DNA of 60,000 nt from Apostichopus japonicus (GCF_037975245.1 NC_092576.1:3791001-3851000), one strand, 5' to 3'. Numbered from the stretch's first letter, positions 48,138 to 60,000 are shown. The notes: generated by a model not told the origin, from the letters alone. A program made the numbers and translations.

Positions 48138-48317
48138 TTAAAGGCATTGAAGACTCGCCCCAAACAGCTCTCTGAAAACAGTTAACTTTCAGTTGCTTGC
48201 AAGTGAAGTTTTTTTCTTGTCGCTACAAAATGCAGACAGTAATGAATGAAACATGATACCCTTGTTATCTTTTATCTAGACCTGAGATGTCCATTGCTGC
48301 TATGTACACTGTGTTAT
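48138..48317 (-). mobile_element. MITE with TTAAAGG inverted ends, copy 4, truncated
   Basis: Starts TTAAAGGCATTGAAGACT and follows copy 2 for about 180 bases to ACTGTGTTATA. The other half is missing. Confidence 0.75.
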
Positions 48318-48558
48318 ACTCACAAGTCTCTGTCTGATGCATCAAAGGTGGCCATTCCTGTTTCTCTGTATCAGTACTTCATGTATATAGTCATCTATTA
48401 TTTGCCCATTTGGCACTCCATAGAACTACAGGAACACCTCTTTGTTACTGCTGCAACACAAATACTGATTGTCACCACTCTGTAATCACTTCCTGAGAAC
48501 AACACCAGTTTAATCCCAATCAAACAAAAGTTGTAAAATGAATGTCCTGGGGCTTCAC

Positions 48559-48572
48559 CTCTGCGTCATCGG
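48559..48572 (-). CDS. CRK: Candidate 14-base CRK exon upstream of the SH2 exon
   Basis: On the minus strand a strong acceptor-like tract (CTGTCTGTTTTTGCAG) is followed by CCGATGACGCAGAG and then a GTGAAG donor. The length and phase (CCG ATG ACG CAG AG, then G from the SH2 exon) would give MTQR directly before the SH2 tryptophan. This is compatible in frame but shorter than the usual 11-13 residue Crk N-terminus. A start further upstream, or a different exon altogether, is just as possible. Confidence 0.28.
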
Positions 48573-48649
48573 CTGCAAAAACAGACAGAATGTGACATAT
48601 TTAAAGGTGAAGTGAGAGAGTCTAGAAGGAAACTGACACAGTACATTGG

Positions 48650-50075
48650 ATACACTGTAACTGAACACAGACCTGTGTTAAAATGTACCGGTATAAGGTT
48701 AATAGTTACTGTGGTTACCAAATGCCTCACAACAGGCTAGCACAGTAAGACAGTGACAATTGTAACCTACCACAGTACACTACATATGTGTGAAAAGAGT
48801 ACATTGGATGCACACAGACCTATGTAATAATGTACCAGTAACATAAGGTTAATAGTTACTGTGGTTACCAAATGCCTCACTAAAAGCTAGCACAGTAAGA
48901 CAGTGACAATTGTAACCTACCACAGTACACTACATATGTGTGAAAAGAGTACATTGGATGCACACAGATCACTGTGGTTACCAAATGCCTCACTACAGGC
49001 TAGCACAGTAAGACAGTGACAATTGTAACCTACCACAGTACACTACATATGTGTGAAAAGAGTACATTGGATGCACACAGACCTATGTTATAATGTACCA
49101 GTAACATAAGGTTAATAGTTACTGTGGTTACCAAATGCCTCACTACAGGCTAGCACAGTAAGACAGTGACAATTGTAACCTACCACAGTACACTACATAT
49201 GTGTGAAAAGAGTACATTGGATGCACACAGACCACTGTGGTTACCAAATGCCTCACTACAGGCTAGCACAGTAAGACAGTGACAATTGTAACCTACCACA
49301 GTACACTACATATGTGTGAAAAGAGTACATTGGATGCACACAGACCACTGTGGTTACCAAATGCCTCACTACAGGCTAGCACAGTAAGACAGTGACAATT
49401 GTAACCTACCACAGTACACTACATATGTGTGAAAAGAGTACATTGGATGCACACAGACCTATGTTATAATGTACCAGTAACATAAGGTTAATAGTTACTG
49501 TGGTTACCAAATGCCTCACTACAGGCTAGCACAGTAAGACAGTGACAATTGTAACCTACCACAGTACACTACATATGTGTGAAAAGAGTACATTGGATGC
49601 ACACAGACCTATGTTATAATGTACCAGTAACATAAGGTTAATAGTTACTGTGGTTACCAAATGCCTCACTAAAAGCTAGCACAGTAAGACAGTGACAATT
49701 GTAACCTACCACAGTACACTACATATGTGTGAAAAGAGTACATTGGATGCACACAGACCACTGTGGTTACCAAATGCCTCACTACAGGCTAGCACAGTAA
49801 GACAGTGACAATTGTAACCTACCACAGTACACTACATATGTGTGAAAAGAGTACACTGGATGCACACAGACCTATGTTATAATGTACCAGTAACATAAGG
49901 TTAATAGTTACTGTGGTTACCAAATGCCTCACTACAGGCTAGCACAGTAAGACAGTGACAATTGTAACCTACCACAGTACACTACATATGTGTGAAAAGA
50001 GTACATTGGATGCACACAGACCTGTGTTATAATGTACCAGTAACATAAGGTTAATAGTTACTGTGGTTTACCACA
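48650..50075. repeat. Two-length tandem repeat upstream of CRK SH2 exon
   Basis: About ten units containing CACAGTAAGACAGTGACAAT and GAAAAGAGTACATTGGATGC. A long form (about 155 bp) carries TATGTTATAATGTACCAGTA and ATAAGGTTAATAGTT; a short form (about 117 bp) has that block precisely deleted. The units are nearly identical. Confidence 0.93.
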
Positions 50076-52598
50076 TACCTCACTACAAGCTACTGTAGTA
50101 CAGTAAGACAATGACCATTGTAACCCTACTACAGTAAATTATATACAGTATTTAAGTTCATCATGTATCCTGTATCATTAGAATGAAAATGCACTCAACT
50201 GTTTAAACAGTGCTGTCTATGTCTACACTACCCTTAGGTGCTTCACTATAAGTAAGACTTAACACTTAAATAGTAAAATTTCAGAGTTTAAATTTCAGCT
50301 GTATTTTGGAATGGAATTTGCCAAAAGTTTATATCCAACTCGGTCATTACAAAGGGTGACTTTACACTGTAGAAGTATTCCACAAACATCCAACAGCAAC
50401 AATAAAATACCAACAGGACCTATTTTGCCATCTACAGTAACCCTTAATATTTCAGGAAGTTCCATCATGTCCCTCAAAAATCAAACAACTGATGGCTCCA
50501 TGTCCTTTTACAAGTGCTCATATTGAAATTTCTATTCACTCAATCAACATTTTGAATTACGTAGATTGTTCAATACAATTGCCATTTACGCATATATTGT
50601 TTCTTAAAACTTTTACTGGAGATTTTATGTAATATGCCAAAATAACATCTCTCATAATGACTAAATAAGTATGACAACCTACATGTTTAATCTTCCTGCC
50701 TCGAGAGTCATACAGCAGGTACATAAAATAGATCCAATCATACTGTGGTCACTTGTCACATACAAGCAGTCCTTTTGACATAGTCATATGGGTTATGTAT
50801 AACATTAACATTGTCATTCGCTCATATCATGGCAAAGAGGCTAATCTTTAATCAAGTGCATTTTTTAATTTATTTTTTTTGTAATGTGATATTTTTACAT
50901 GTACAGTAACTGGGAAACTGAAAGCAGGAAATGAACATTTATAGTATGAGTGATTACGATGCTAAAAATATTTCCTGAACTGTCACTTGCTGTTTTCTGC
51001 GATGCCAAACCACAAAAGAAAAAAATTGCTATGTAACTTTCCAACTTTGTTCTTCACAATGTAAGCCACAAGCATTAATTTGAATAGAGACAATTTACAG
51101 AGCACTCTTAATGTGTGTGACAAGTGCTTTTAATGTAAATATGTTTAGCCACTACCTACGTACATTTCCTCCCAAATTCTGTTTCATTATCGCAAGTTGG
51201 CATTTTCGCTGGTTTATCTTTATATAGTCAAAGGAACATTTTCTTTGTGTTTCTGGATATTTCCTCTAGAATAATGGTCTCATTAGAATATTGCAGCCAA
51301 ACCAATGAGTCAGCAGGAGTCGTTACTGTCGCTGCCAATACTAAAGCTTTGTGCGTTAACTATATATAACACATATAATCAAAATAATATCAAATGCATT
51401 ATTTCATGACAGAGTGTTTGTGTCGCAAGTATTCCTAAGCACATTGTAAACGCTGTGCGTGAAGGATGAAAGATTTAATATCCTAGTACGCAATACCTGA
51501 TAATAATGCATCAGAATATTTACCACATGTGGCAATTCCTTAATAGGGCAAGTCTGAACACTGGTTTCAGTTATGTTCCACATATGCTACTTCCCACTGA
51601 TTACTTTCCGCTGAAAAAATTTCTTGTGCGGAAATCAACTCTTTTTTTTCACTTACTGTACGTACATGTACAATATTTTTCTTAAATTTTAGGATACCAA
51701 GTCCAGGATGATGGAAATAACATGAAAAAGTATCAAATAAAGTCGATACGGATGGTTAGACTGAGTGAATGTCAGTGAAGTTAAGCTGCTGAAAATTTAA
51801 AGAAGTACTGGGCGGTGACAGTCGTGGTAAAAGGCAAATGGAGGCCTGCATAAACATGGAATGAGTAGTCTTAAAATGCAGTCCGGGTAATAAGGATGAA
51901 ATTTAGCGAGACCAAATTATTCCATACGGCAGCATGGTTTCACCATTTTCAAGCTATATTGATACAACAGCCAAATGTGGTGACGCTGTGTAAATAACAT
52001 TTATTATCACTGTCACTGGTGGTACTAAATCACCATTCCTTCCTGCCAAACCTAATCTATCCTGAAAATCTAGTTTCTGAGCCAAATTCTATCCTGCTCC
52101 GGCCAAATCCTATCCTTCTCCATTCTCCTAAATTCTTTCAATGTCCCTAATCACTTAGGTAAGCCATTCTGGTCGTCCATAAGAAAAAAACAGGTATTTT
52201 CCGCTGAGAAAATGTTATTTTCCCACTGACCAATTTGGTGTGCGGAAAGCACCATTTTTTGTTAGCGAAAAGTGCCGTGTGCGGAGAAAAAAAGTTGCTG
52301 GCTATAGGCCTACAATAACACTATATAGTATGCATTGCCTAGGTAAGCCAACTGGTTCAAACAAACTAAAGTATAAGTTGTATCCTTCTTATACATAACA
52401 AACAATTGGCTCATTTCAATCTACCTCACACTATATTGACATTTGTCAAGGATCAGATTTAATAAGAGGACAAAGTCTGTAAATAATAGGCCAAATATAA
52501 GACACAATGTGAAAAACTCACTGATCAGCTTTGTTTATTAATGACCTTGTTTTATTTGAAAAAGCTGGAGCAATTATTTGACAATTTATCAAAACCTA
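50076..52598. other. Noncoding stretch, no gene supported
   Basis: AT-rich single-copy-looking DNA with no ORF showing domain motifs and no convincing CRK first exon. It is probably a CRK 5' intron or upstream region. Confidence 0.5.
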
Positions 52599-52606
52599 AT
52601 GATAAA

Positions 52607-52881
52607 GGCCGTGGCTATTCTTACGACTAGTCATAACAATTATTTATAAACTATTCTTACGACAAAGGCGAATTCAAGCGCAGTAAAGTAAATAAAGCAA
52701 CTGCGCATGTAGTAGGGGTAACCCTAACCCTAACTTTAACCCTAAACCCCAATCCTAACCCTAACCGGAAATTATTGTTACTCCTGGTCGTAAAAAATAG
52801 TACTCCTGTCATAAAAATAGCAACTGCACATGCGTAATCGGAAATTCTTCTTACAAACAGTTGTAAGAATAGCCACTTTGA
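52607..52881. mobile_element. MITE-like element with telomere-type internal repeats
   Basis: Inverted sequences GTGGCTATTCTTACGACT and AGTTGTAAGAATAGCCAC lie near its two ends, and the direct repeat ATGATAAA flanks it (52599-52606 and 52882-52889). The interior holds about 50 bases of CCCTAA-type telomeric repeats (52717-52767) and two direct copies of GCAACTGC(G/A)CATG. The outermost 4-5 bases of the two ends do not match, so the boundaries are approximate. Confidence 0.65.
52717..52767. repeat. Interstitial telomere-like repeats (CCCTAA)n
   Basis: Includes TAACCCTAACCCTAAC and later AATCCTAACCCTAACC with degenerate units between. TTAGGG is the usual animal telomere repeat. It lies inside the inverted-repeat element. 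Confidence 0.88.
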
Positions 52882-53777
52882 ATGATAAATCATCCCTTTT
52901 CAATGTTCTTTTGCCTATTTCAAGTAACCTTAGGCCCCTACATCTAACATACACTAGAAATTGTACTTGTAGCCAAGCCAATATTTCATATGAAAATAAA
53001 GATCTAACCTGCAACCTTTCTTTTAACTAATACATATTTGAGTAAAGTAGCCTAGCCTATATAGTTGCTGGTCAGTCATAGAATTGTACTGAGTGTAATT
53101 TACTTTTGCAACTCAACTTATTGCCTAATGACAGTGGGTTTGGCCTATGCTAGATCAGTGTCTTAAAGTTAAATGTTATGGGCCAAGCACTGTCATTTAA
53201 CTGTTCCAACTTGAGTTGTAGTATACTACATGAAGATGCCATGTAGTATAAAACACTTGCTAGCCTAACATTATGCTTAACGGTAGGAATATAACTTCGT
53301 TTAACAATTCTGATGGGTAACACTTTGAATTGTAGCCAGTATCTACACTAATTCATACTACTTACTAGCCTATGCCTAAGTTGAACTAGGCTAGTACACG
53401 TACAGTATGTATTCTAACTTAGGTAGGCCTATTCCTGACTAGGCCTATGTAGTTATTACTGTACAGTAAAGACACCGAAGTCAATAAACTACTCGGGAAC
53501 AGGACCGGGTTGTTCACTGATTTACATGCGAAAGTCATTAAAATATGATATGGTATTTAAGTATATACCAGAACAAATCCCTCTCTCTCTTAACCCTGTC
53601 TGGACGTCGCCCCTTTCTCTCTAGTTTACAAGGAAATATATCTTGGAACTTGGTTCGTGAACATGTCGGGATACGGTGTAGCCACTAGTAGGCTGAATTT
53701 ACGGAAGTTCATACATATATACAACTTAGTCACATATACTTCACTGAATCACGTACAAATTCAGCGCAATCGACAAT

Positions 53778-54113
53778 ATGGCGGGTGTGACAGAAACCGG
53801 AAATGAGGAGGTGACCTCTTTGACCCTTAGTCACAACCCAAATGAAAGGGAGTTGGTAAAATCGTTCATTGACGGAGGCGGTTCCCACGTCGCTCGTTGT
53901 TGCTCGCTCAGGTACACAAAAATTCCTGTCAGTGGTGATTTTTTTTTAAGGATGCGAACTCGAGGCGATCCGTCAAACGTGAAGCCTACATATTGGAAAA
54001 TCGTACTGCTTGTTGGAGTTACTTCCGGGTTACTAGCCGGTCTTGGAGTTGACTATTATCAATTAGAAATACTTGTTCCTATTGCCCAGTTACAAGTACA
54101 TACTGAACAGTGA
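53778..54113 (+). CDS. Unrecognised plus-strand ORF, possible first exon of a divergent gene
   Basis: An ATG in a reasonable context (ACAATATGG) opens a 111-codon ORF in a relatively CpG-rich stretch. It starts MAGVTETGNEEVTSLTLSHN and continues LVKSFIDGGGSHVARCC. A GTACAC donor-like site follows at about 53912, so only the first 45 codons may be exonic. The rest contains a hydrophobic stretch (IVLLVGVTSGLLAGLGV) that could be a membrane segment if the ORF is unspliced. I do not recognise the family. Its position, divergent from CRK, would suit a bidirectional promoter. Confidence 0.3.
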   Translation: MAGVTETGNEEVTSLTLSHNPNERELVKSFIDGGGSHVARCCSLRYTKIPVSGDFFLRMRTRGDPSNVKPTYWKIVLLVGVTSGLLAGLGVDYYQLEILVPIAQLQVHTEQ

Positions 54114-54275
54114 CGAAGCCAAATGGGCCGGAGCGTGGGGTATCCTTGCGTCTTATGGGACTTTATTGTCCTCTTAAGCAATAGCAATTCCCGATCTAAA
54201 AAGGAGACACGATGACTATATATTCGACCTTCCTTACCGGTTCCGAACCTCTGGACATACAACTCAGCGTCCATA

Positions 54276-54412
54276 GCCTATATGACGGGCCATCAGTCTC
54301 AAATTGTAGGGAATCGACTTATACCGATTTAAATCGACATATACCAATTTCCTTCGATTTAAATCGGTATATGTCGATTCCCCACGATTTGAGACTGACG
54401 GCCCGCCATAAG
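54276..54412. repeat. Foldback hairpin with about 52-base arms
   Basis: The left arm starts GACGGGCCATCAGTCTCAAA and ends CCGATTTAAATC. The right arm is its reverse complement with about five mismatches, leaving a loop of roughly 20-30 bases. Similar CATAGCCTA and CATAAGCCTA words flank the hairpin, a possible target duplication. Confidence 0.85.
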
Positions 54413-54475
54413 CCTAGTGGTTAGGGTGTCCGCATATAAAGCGGGAGGCCCGGGTTCGAATCCCGGTGGAGGCTG
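54408..54475 (+). tRNA. tRNA-like sequence, probably tRNA pseudogene or SINE head
   Basis: An A-box-like AGCCTAGTGGTTAGGG, an anticodon arm CCGC-ATATAAA-GCGG and a T-arm CCGGGTTCGAATCCCGG are clear. The 3' acceptor strand GGAGGC lacks a matching 5' strand because the foldback element abuts it. The anticodon would be ATA, which is unusual for a functional animal tRNA-Tyr. A decayed gene or SINE head is more likely. Confidence 0.5.
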
Positions 54476-54487
54476 GAAGCAGTTTTA

Positions 54488-54598
<111 letters not shown>

Positions 54599-54974
54599 GT
54601 TCAAAATATAAAAAAAAAACGAATATAAATTTGTTTTTAGAGAAAACCAGAGATATAAGATATGACTCATAAATGACAAACAAGGGGTTATATTTTAGAA
54701 AACATATTGGAATTTTCGTCAGCATTACTTGGTAGACGAATCATTCGACTTCCACAACATAAAGAATATTTGAATAAACAAGTGAAAGACAAGAGTGGTC
54801 ATGAAAACTTCATATCATTAAAGATGACAATAATCAAATATTTCAAAAAATATCAATACGTGACGAGCTTAGTTAAACTTAAATTCTCTGAAACTATAAA
54901 TGGGGACAATAATTTGACTTTGTCACTCCTTGAGCTGACTAGGTTAACTCAAACGGACCACATGAGTTGAGATG

Positions 54975-57360
54975 AAGCAGGTCAGGCCGGGAAATCCCAC
55001 AAAGTGACTGCAGGGTGACACAGCATATAACGTCGGTACTTAGCGGTGCTGTTGCAAATATCATATATACACATATCGCAATGGCCTCTATTTCCATTAA
55101 CAAACAACCAATGTAAACAATGACGCCGTGTACTTTGATTTGAGGGATATTACCACGATTGTTATGCTATGATTGTGAAATAGAACACGTGACGCATGAG
55201 TCCACCTACCGCTTGTGAACAATAAAGAAGTAAAGGTGTATATAACACATGCTGATACGTTATTTACCAGGTTAAGCCTATATAGGCCTATTCTTATGTA
55301 TACAATGCTTATTACTGTCGACTAGCTGTAATATATTATTTTTATTGCATCTTTATCTTGACAGTTAACATCACAAAAGCATGGCCTTAGCAAAAAGGCT
55401 TTTCGGAGCTCGTTTTGCATAGAAATTGACCTATAGGAAGAACGCTGACACAGTGTATCGCCGTGTGTTTAAGCAGTGAAGTCTTGAAAAAGTGAGGGCG
55501 CTTTGCGTTGTCCGGCAAAAAGGCAGATAATTTGTACATACATATTCATACCTACATTGTGCATTCAACTATGATATTAAATTTTATTTTACCCATTTGT
55601 TTCGAAAGAGTAGGTATACTTTTCATCAGGGACATGTTATGGCGACCAGAGTGTTAAACACTATACTCCTGACTTAAAAATTAAATTTAAAAAGTGGAGT
55701 GTTTTATGCAACTTTTATTGTCTGGAAAGTGTCATTTCTGGTTTCTGAGAGGCACGTGGCAAACAGTTTTCTTTTTGTATAATTTAGTGCTAATTTAGTG
55801 CGTCATATTTTTATCTCCACATTGTCGCTAACCAGCTTTCAATCCTGATATGATTGGAACACATTACGCATGACCTCTGAATTGTTCATGCATATTCATT
55901 ACAGGCTGTCTAGTATTAGATGATAGGCTATATCTTTTGACCCTTAATCTAAAGTATGCACTGGCAGGTTAACGCAGTTAAAAAGGTAACTTTGAATTGT
56001 GACTTTTAAAAAGAATGCATCATAGATTTATAATAGGTGCATGCCTCTGTGATGGAATGATCTACAATAATGATCTTCAAACTCTTCCAGTACGTGTCAT
56101 ATAAGCTTTCGATAATAAATTCAGATGATGGTTTTCGAAATCCTCCCTTAAAAGTTTTCTGTTCCCTTACTGCCCCACCCCTCTTCCCCTCCCTGCCCAC
56201 AACCATCACTGTCCTCATCTGCAGTAAGCCTGTTTATGACATATTAACTACTTTATGCAGGAATGAGATAAGAATCATGAGACAATTTTCTGCGTTGAAC
56301 TGTATATCGATTCTTTAACACCACTGGTCGTTTATAGTAACCTAATTTAGAAGACACTGTTTGAGTCTTTCATAGCATCACCAAGAGATTTGGATTATGA
56401 CGTCATCATCACGTGAGAGGAAAGAAAACTGTCTTGAGATATGGATAATTGAAATATGAAACGTGTGGAAGTATTTCTCGCACTGGTATAAATATTAGAT
56501 GACGTCACAGTTGCGTCATTTGCGAGTTAATTCCTGTTTGCCGTTCCGCGGGGGATAACCGAAATCTAATGAACGAATATAGGCCTGACTGCGTCAAAAC
56601 TATCAATCGAATGATGGCTTAGTACGAATGATCAAGAAGGTATTTAATCTAAGAAAATAATTTCGATGACCATTGCATAATTTTATTGGATAATAATACA
56701 AACCTATACAGGCAGGCAGGCTGGCTGGCTCCCTAATACAACTTGGCTGTAAGAGAAATGATATCGCTGTCACTATTAATTACATATCAATAATTGAAGT
56801 ACTCGGGTAGTTCTTTCTTTATCAGACTCTGCTAGTGTTCTGAGGTACCTTTTCATTTGATATTAAATGTTAAGTGGCGTTTCATTCTCCATTATGTTCG
56901 TGCTTATAAGCCTAATATTTATAATCTGTTTATTTTTAAGTTAGATGAGCATAAACATCGAACATTGCACATCAATAAAATACAAATGAAAACGAAAATG
57001 AAATCTGCTGTTTTATTTTTAAATCAATTAACACTCTATAGTTTAAGTCTCAATATTTTTACTTTTTATATATATATATTTTATTGTATTTTATGGGGGA
57101 CGACACTAACATAATCATCCTCTTGGGTTATATGCAGACAGAATTATTTGTGCAGAACAAGTCTCCTAAACTGCTAAGAAAGTTCTTGTTCCATTTATGA
57201 GACATCCTAGTTTAAAATCATATCCATTTGGAACCGTCAGTTTGTAAATCTGTGATGTCACTGTGCTCCTAAGGTCTGATTGTTAGAACATTGCCGAACA
57301 TTATATCACAAACTACCGTTTAACCTTGAATCATATCCGTTGTGTTCCAGTTATGTAAAT
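54975..57360. other. Noncoding stretch
   Basis: I see no exon, RNA gene or mobile element that I can support. GGCAGGCAGGCTGGCTGGCT at about 56712 is a short imperfect tetranucleotide repeat. Confidence 0.5.
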
Positions 57361-57362
57361 AA

Positions 57363-57609
57363 TGTATGTATGTATGTATGTATTTTAGATCCTCCTGTGC
57401 AAGCAGGAACTCGCGAAGAAGCCTCACTGGCTTATCAAAGCCGCAAGCTGACCGAAGTCAGTCTCTTACATTCATATTTAACGTCCATGATTATGAATTG
57501 TCAATTGTCAACAACTCTGTAACTGGACGACATACTTTAATCTGGGAGTGACTCGAACCGGTGACCTTATATATGATTGAAAGGCACCGGCTCCACTGAG
57601 TTAACACTC
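57363..57609 (-). mobile_element. tRNA-derived SINE (family B), copy 2
   Basis: Read on the minus strand the head is GTTAACTCAGTGG with B-box GGTTCGAGTC, better preserved than in the copy at 2627. The same body follows, and a (ATAC)n tail lies at 57363-57380. The intact B-box suggests a younger insertion. Confidence 0.82.
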
Positions 57610-59285
57610 CAATAATATGTTTATAAACGCACAAGCAGTAAGAGGCGACATTAAACTATGTGTATTGATATTCCTATTGAAAGTTATCAAAACTTAATTA
57701 GTGTGGCGACATAGTAAAAGTGTGAAAATTGTTGGATACTGGAAACGGGAATTCCCAATATTTCAATTACTAATGCAATGGATGGCCTATGTAGTGTTTC
57801 CGTGTCCATAGGGTTACCGTCTATTTTTGAATAGCGCCGTCTTTTTTATGTAATGTATTAAGACTAATCTTTATCGTTTCATTTTTGAACAACAATGTTT
57901 ATGCTATTTATTGATAAAATATCATCAACAAGTTATTAGTTGGTTTTAATGCAGCCAGCTTACATATCAATTTTAATGGCGTTAAAAATGGAAAATGATT
58001 ATGTTTTGCCCATTTTTGTTTACATGTGAAAAAACACAAATATGAAAAACTATCAGAGCGACGAAATTTTGGTAACGTTGTTAATGGAAAACAATAAAAT
58101 ACTGTAACTAATGGTATATGGAATGCAAGATTAATTATATACATGTACACTGCTTTATTACAAGAAAGAAAGAACCCATTGAGATATTTGGGGTTCACAA
58201 CATTGAGTTTAAATATCACAAAATCACATTGGAAACTTTTCATACTTTGATTCATTGACATTCTGAGAGTGCTGTAGTTCTTACAAGAAACAATTAACAT
58301 AATAAAACCTAATCAGTATTGACAGGTATTCACTTACATTTTTCACTAAAATAATTATAATTACAATGTTATTCTCTCGCCCGTGGAGTTTTCAGGGCAC
58401 TTTATTTAATTATTTGTATCTAGTAGCATCTATCTCCCCATCTCTCTCTTTTACCTATTTATATAATTTACATTACGAATACAAAATTTAATTACGCTTG
58501 TTTGTAACTTTATCTCTAGCAGGGTTAACACAGATTTCTGGTTTCTGTCGTAAAATACATGCACAGTCCTCATTAACATAACGCTAGACTCAATACACCG
58601 TCGGGCATACTTTTTTTTCCGAGAGAAGAAAATCTAAAGCCTGCTTCTCAAATTTCTGTTGCACAGAGGCTAATGAAATTTAATTTAAGAGACGCCTGGA
58701 GGTTAAAATGGAAAGTACTTTAGTGCGGATGGTGAAATCTAAAGGCAAAGTTGAGGTTACTGTCTGATTTTGGGATGTATAGCAACAGTCTGGTACATAC
58801 AGGCTGGTACGTATAAGCCTATACTTGTGCGACAAACCGACGGGGTAACAACATATGGTGCACTTTCTATAAGGTGGGACGCATGCGTGTTTACCGTGTT
58901 GATCGTAACGTGGCTATTACCTATAGACGGTTACTGCATATTAAAGACACTCATCTCTAGAGACACAATGGGTGACGTAAGGACATTTAATGACGTAGTT
59001 TGACGCAGTAAAAATGAAGAAAACAGTCGACAAAAAAACTGGAGGGTCATATACTAAGTTAAAATGGTAAAAATGTTGCAAAAGCTTTTTTTTTTTTAAT
59101 TTACTCGTTTTGATAGATAAGTGAGTAACATTCCAAGAATGGTGCCTTAATTGAATGACACAGACCTTCAAAGATGATTTTGTCTCAGAAAGCTCATGAG
59201 TAGGCCTCTCATATGCGAAGAAAAAATTGAGGTTAATGTAAACTGTAGACTGAAGTACAGTAACTGAAGTCATTGCAACGAGGGA
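57610..59285. other. Noncoding stretch
   Basis: Two long minus-strand ORFs (58300-57908, 130 codons; 59393-58941, 150 codons) lack domain motifs, Kozak context or splice structure, and I do not regard them as genes. Confidence 0.45.
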
Positions 59286-59289
59286 CTCT

Positions 59290-59925
59290 CTAGATATATG
59301 ATATGTATATGGAGGGGAGCATATCACATGATCAGGTACAGGATATAGGTATAGGATATAGGCTGGTACGTATGAGATATATGATATGTACATTTAGGGG
59401 AGCATATCACATGATCAGGTACAGGATATAGGTATAGGATATAGGCTGGTACGTATGAGATATATGATATGTATATGGAGGGGAGCATATCACATGATCA
59501 GGTACAGGATATAGGTATAGGATATAGGCTGGTACGTATGAGATATATGATATGTATATGGAGGGGAGCATATCACATGATCAGGTACAGGATATAGGTA
59601 TAGGATATAGGCTGGTACGTATGAGATATATGATATGTACATTTAGGGGAGCATATCACATGATCAGGTACAGGATATAGGTATAGGATATAGGCTGGTA
59701 CGTATGAGATATATGATATGTACATTTAGGGGAGCATATCACATGATCAGGTACAGGATATAGGTATAGGATATAGGCTGGTACGTATGAGATATATGAT
59801 ATGTACATTTAGGGGAGCATATCACATGATCAGGTACAGGATATAGGTATAGGATATAGGCTGGTACGTATGAGATATATGATATGTACATTTAGGGGAG
59901 CATATCACATGATCAGGTACACACT
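59290..59925. repeat. 84-bp tandem repeat, about 7.5 copies
   Basis: Units contain GGGGAGCATATCACATGATC and AGGTATAGGATATAGGCTGG. Two variants differ at one block (GTATATGGAGG or GTACATTTAGG) and occur in the order A-B-A-A-B-B-B-B, showing segmental duplication. The array ends near the right edge of the window. Confidence 0.94.
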
Positions 59926-60000
59926 ACGATATAGGCAGGTGTTGTTGCATTCATCATTCTGATCATGTGATGTATGTTGTTGCAGTCTCCATTCTGATCA

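Noticed and set aside
54408-54475. Functional tRNA-Tyr gene
   Set aside because: The acceptor stem cannot form, the anticodon would be ATA and no intron is present; a pseudogene or SINE head fits better.
57908-59393. Minus-strand ORFs of 130 and 150 codons
   Set aside because: No domain signature and AT-driven composition; one overlaps the start of the 84-bp array.

Overview
This is a eukaryotic, animal-type genomic window: intron-rich, AT-rich and crowded with minisatellites and small transposons. It looks like a marine invertebrate. The gene families, the dispersed TAGGCCTA and ACAGTACTGTAC words and the repeat types suggest an echinoderm, possibly a sea cucumber, but that assignment is an inference. 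No bacterial operon, CRISPR array or rRNA gene is present.

Two protein-coding genes can be read with confidence, both on the minus strand. (1) RUNDC1 (RUN domain-containing protein 1), positions about 14087 down to 45, has ten coding exons visible with every intron phase consistent. The coiled-coil half and the start of the RUN domain are present; the C-terminal exons lie off the left edge. (2) CRK, the SH2-SH3-SH3 adaptor, runs from 46576 down to the stop at 33882. Six coding exons give about 288 residues from the SH2 tryptophan to the stop. The first coding exon is not certain; a 14-base candidate lies at 48559-48572. A plus-strand ORF at 53778 may be the first exon of a divergent gene, but I do not recognise it.

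Layout. 1-14100: RUNDC1, with introns filled by tandem arrays, a MITE, a SINE and a 1.2-kb hAT-type element. 14100-33880: intergenic and 5'/3' flanks with a 4-kb inverted-repeat element (21343-25345), hAT-type MITEs, SINEs, LINE 3' ends and arrays. 33882-46576: CRK, with more than 8 kb of its introns made of minisatellites. 46577-53700: CRK upstream region with hAT-type elements, a 1.4-kb array and a MITE carrying telomere-like repeats. 53700-60000: a possible divergent first exon, a foldback element beside a tRNA-like sequence, microsatellites, a SINE and a terminal 84-bp array.

The most striking observation is that several of the large minisatellites are built from the splice junctions of these two genes. 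In CRK the 62-bp array at 35586-40125 (about 73 units) repeats the last 33 bases of the first-SH3 exon together with its 5' splice site. The approximately 71-bp array at 41920-43363 (about 20 units) repeats the end of the linker exon and its 5' splice site. The 3' splice sites of two CRK exons are also duplicated nearby. In RUNDC1 a 68-bp array (about 46 units, interrupted by a hAT-type element) repeats the end of one coiled-coil exon and its 5' splice site. One CRK intron is therefore almost wholly composed of tandem copies of its own two ends. This yields long series of decoy splice sites, and read-through would stop translation just after the first SH3 domain, resembling the vertebrate CrkI isoform.
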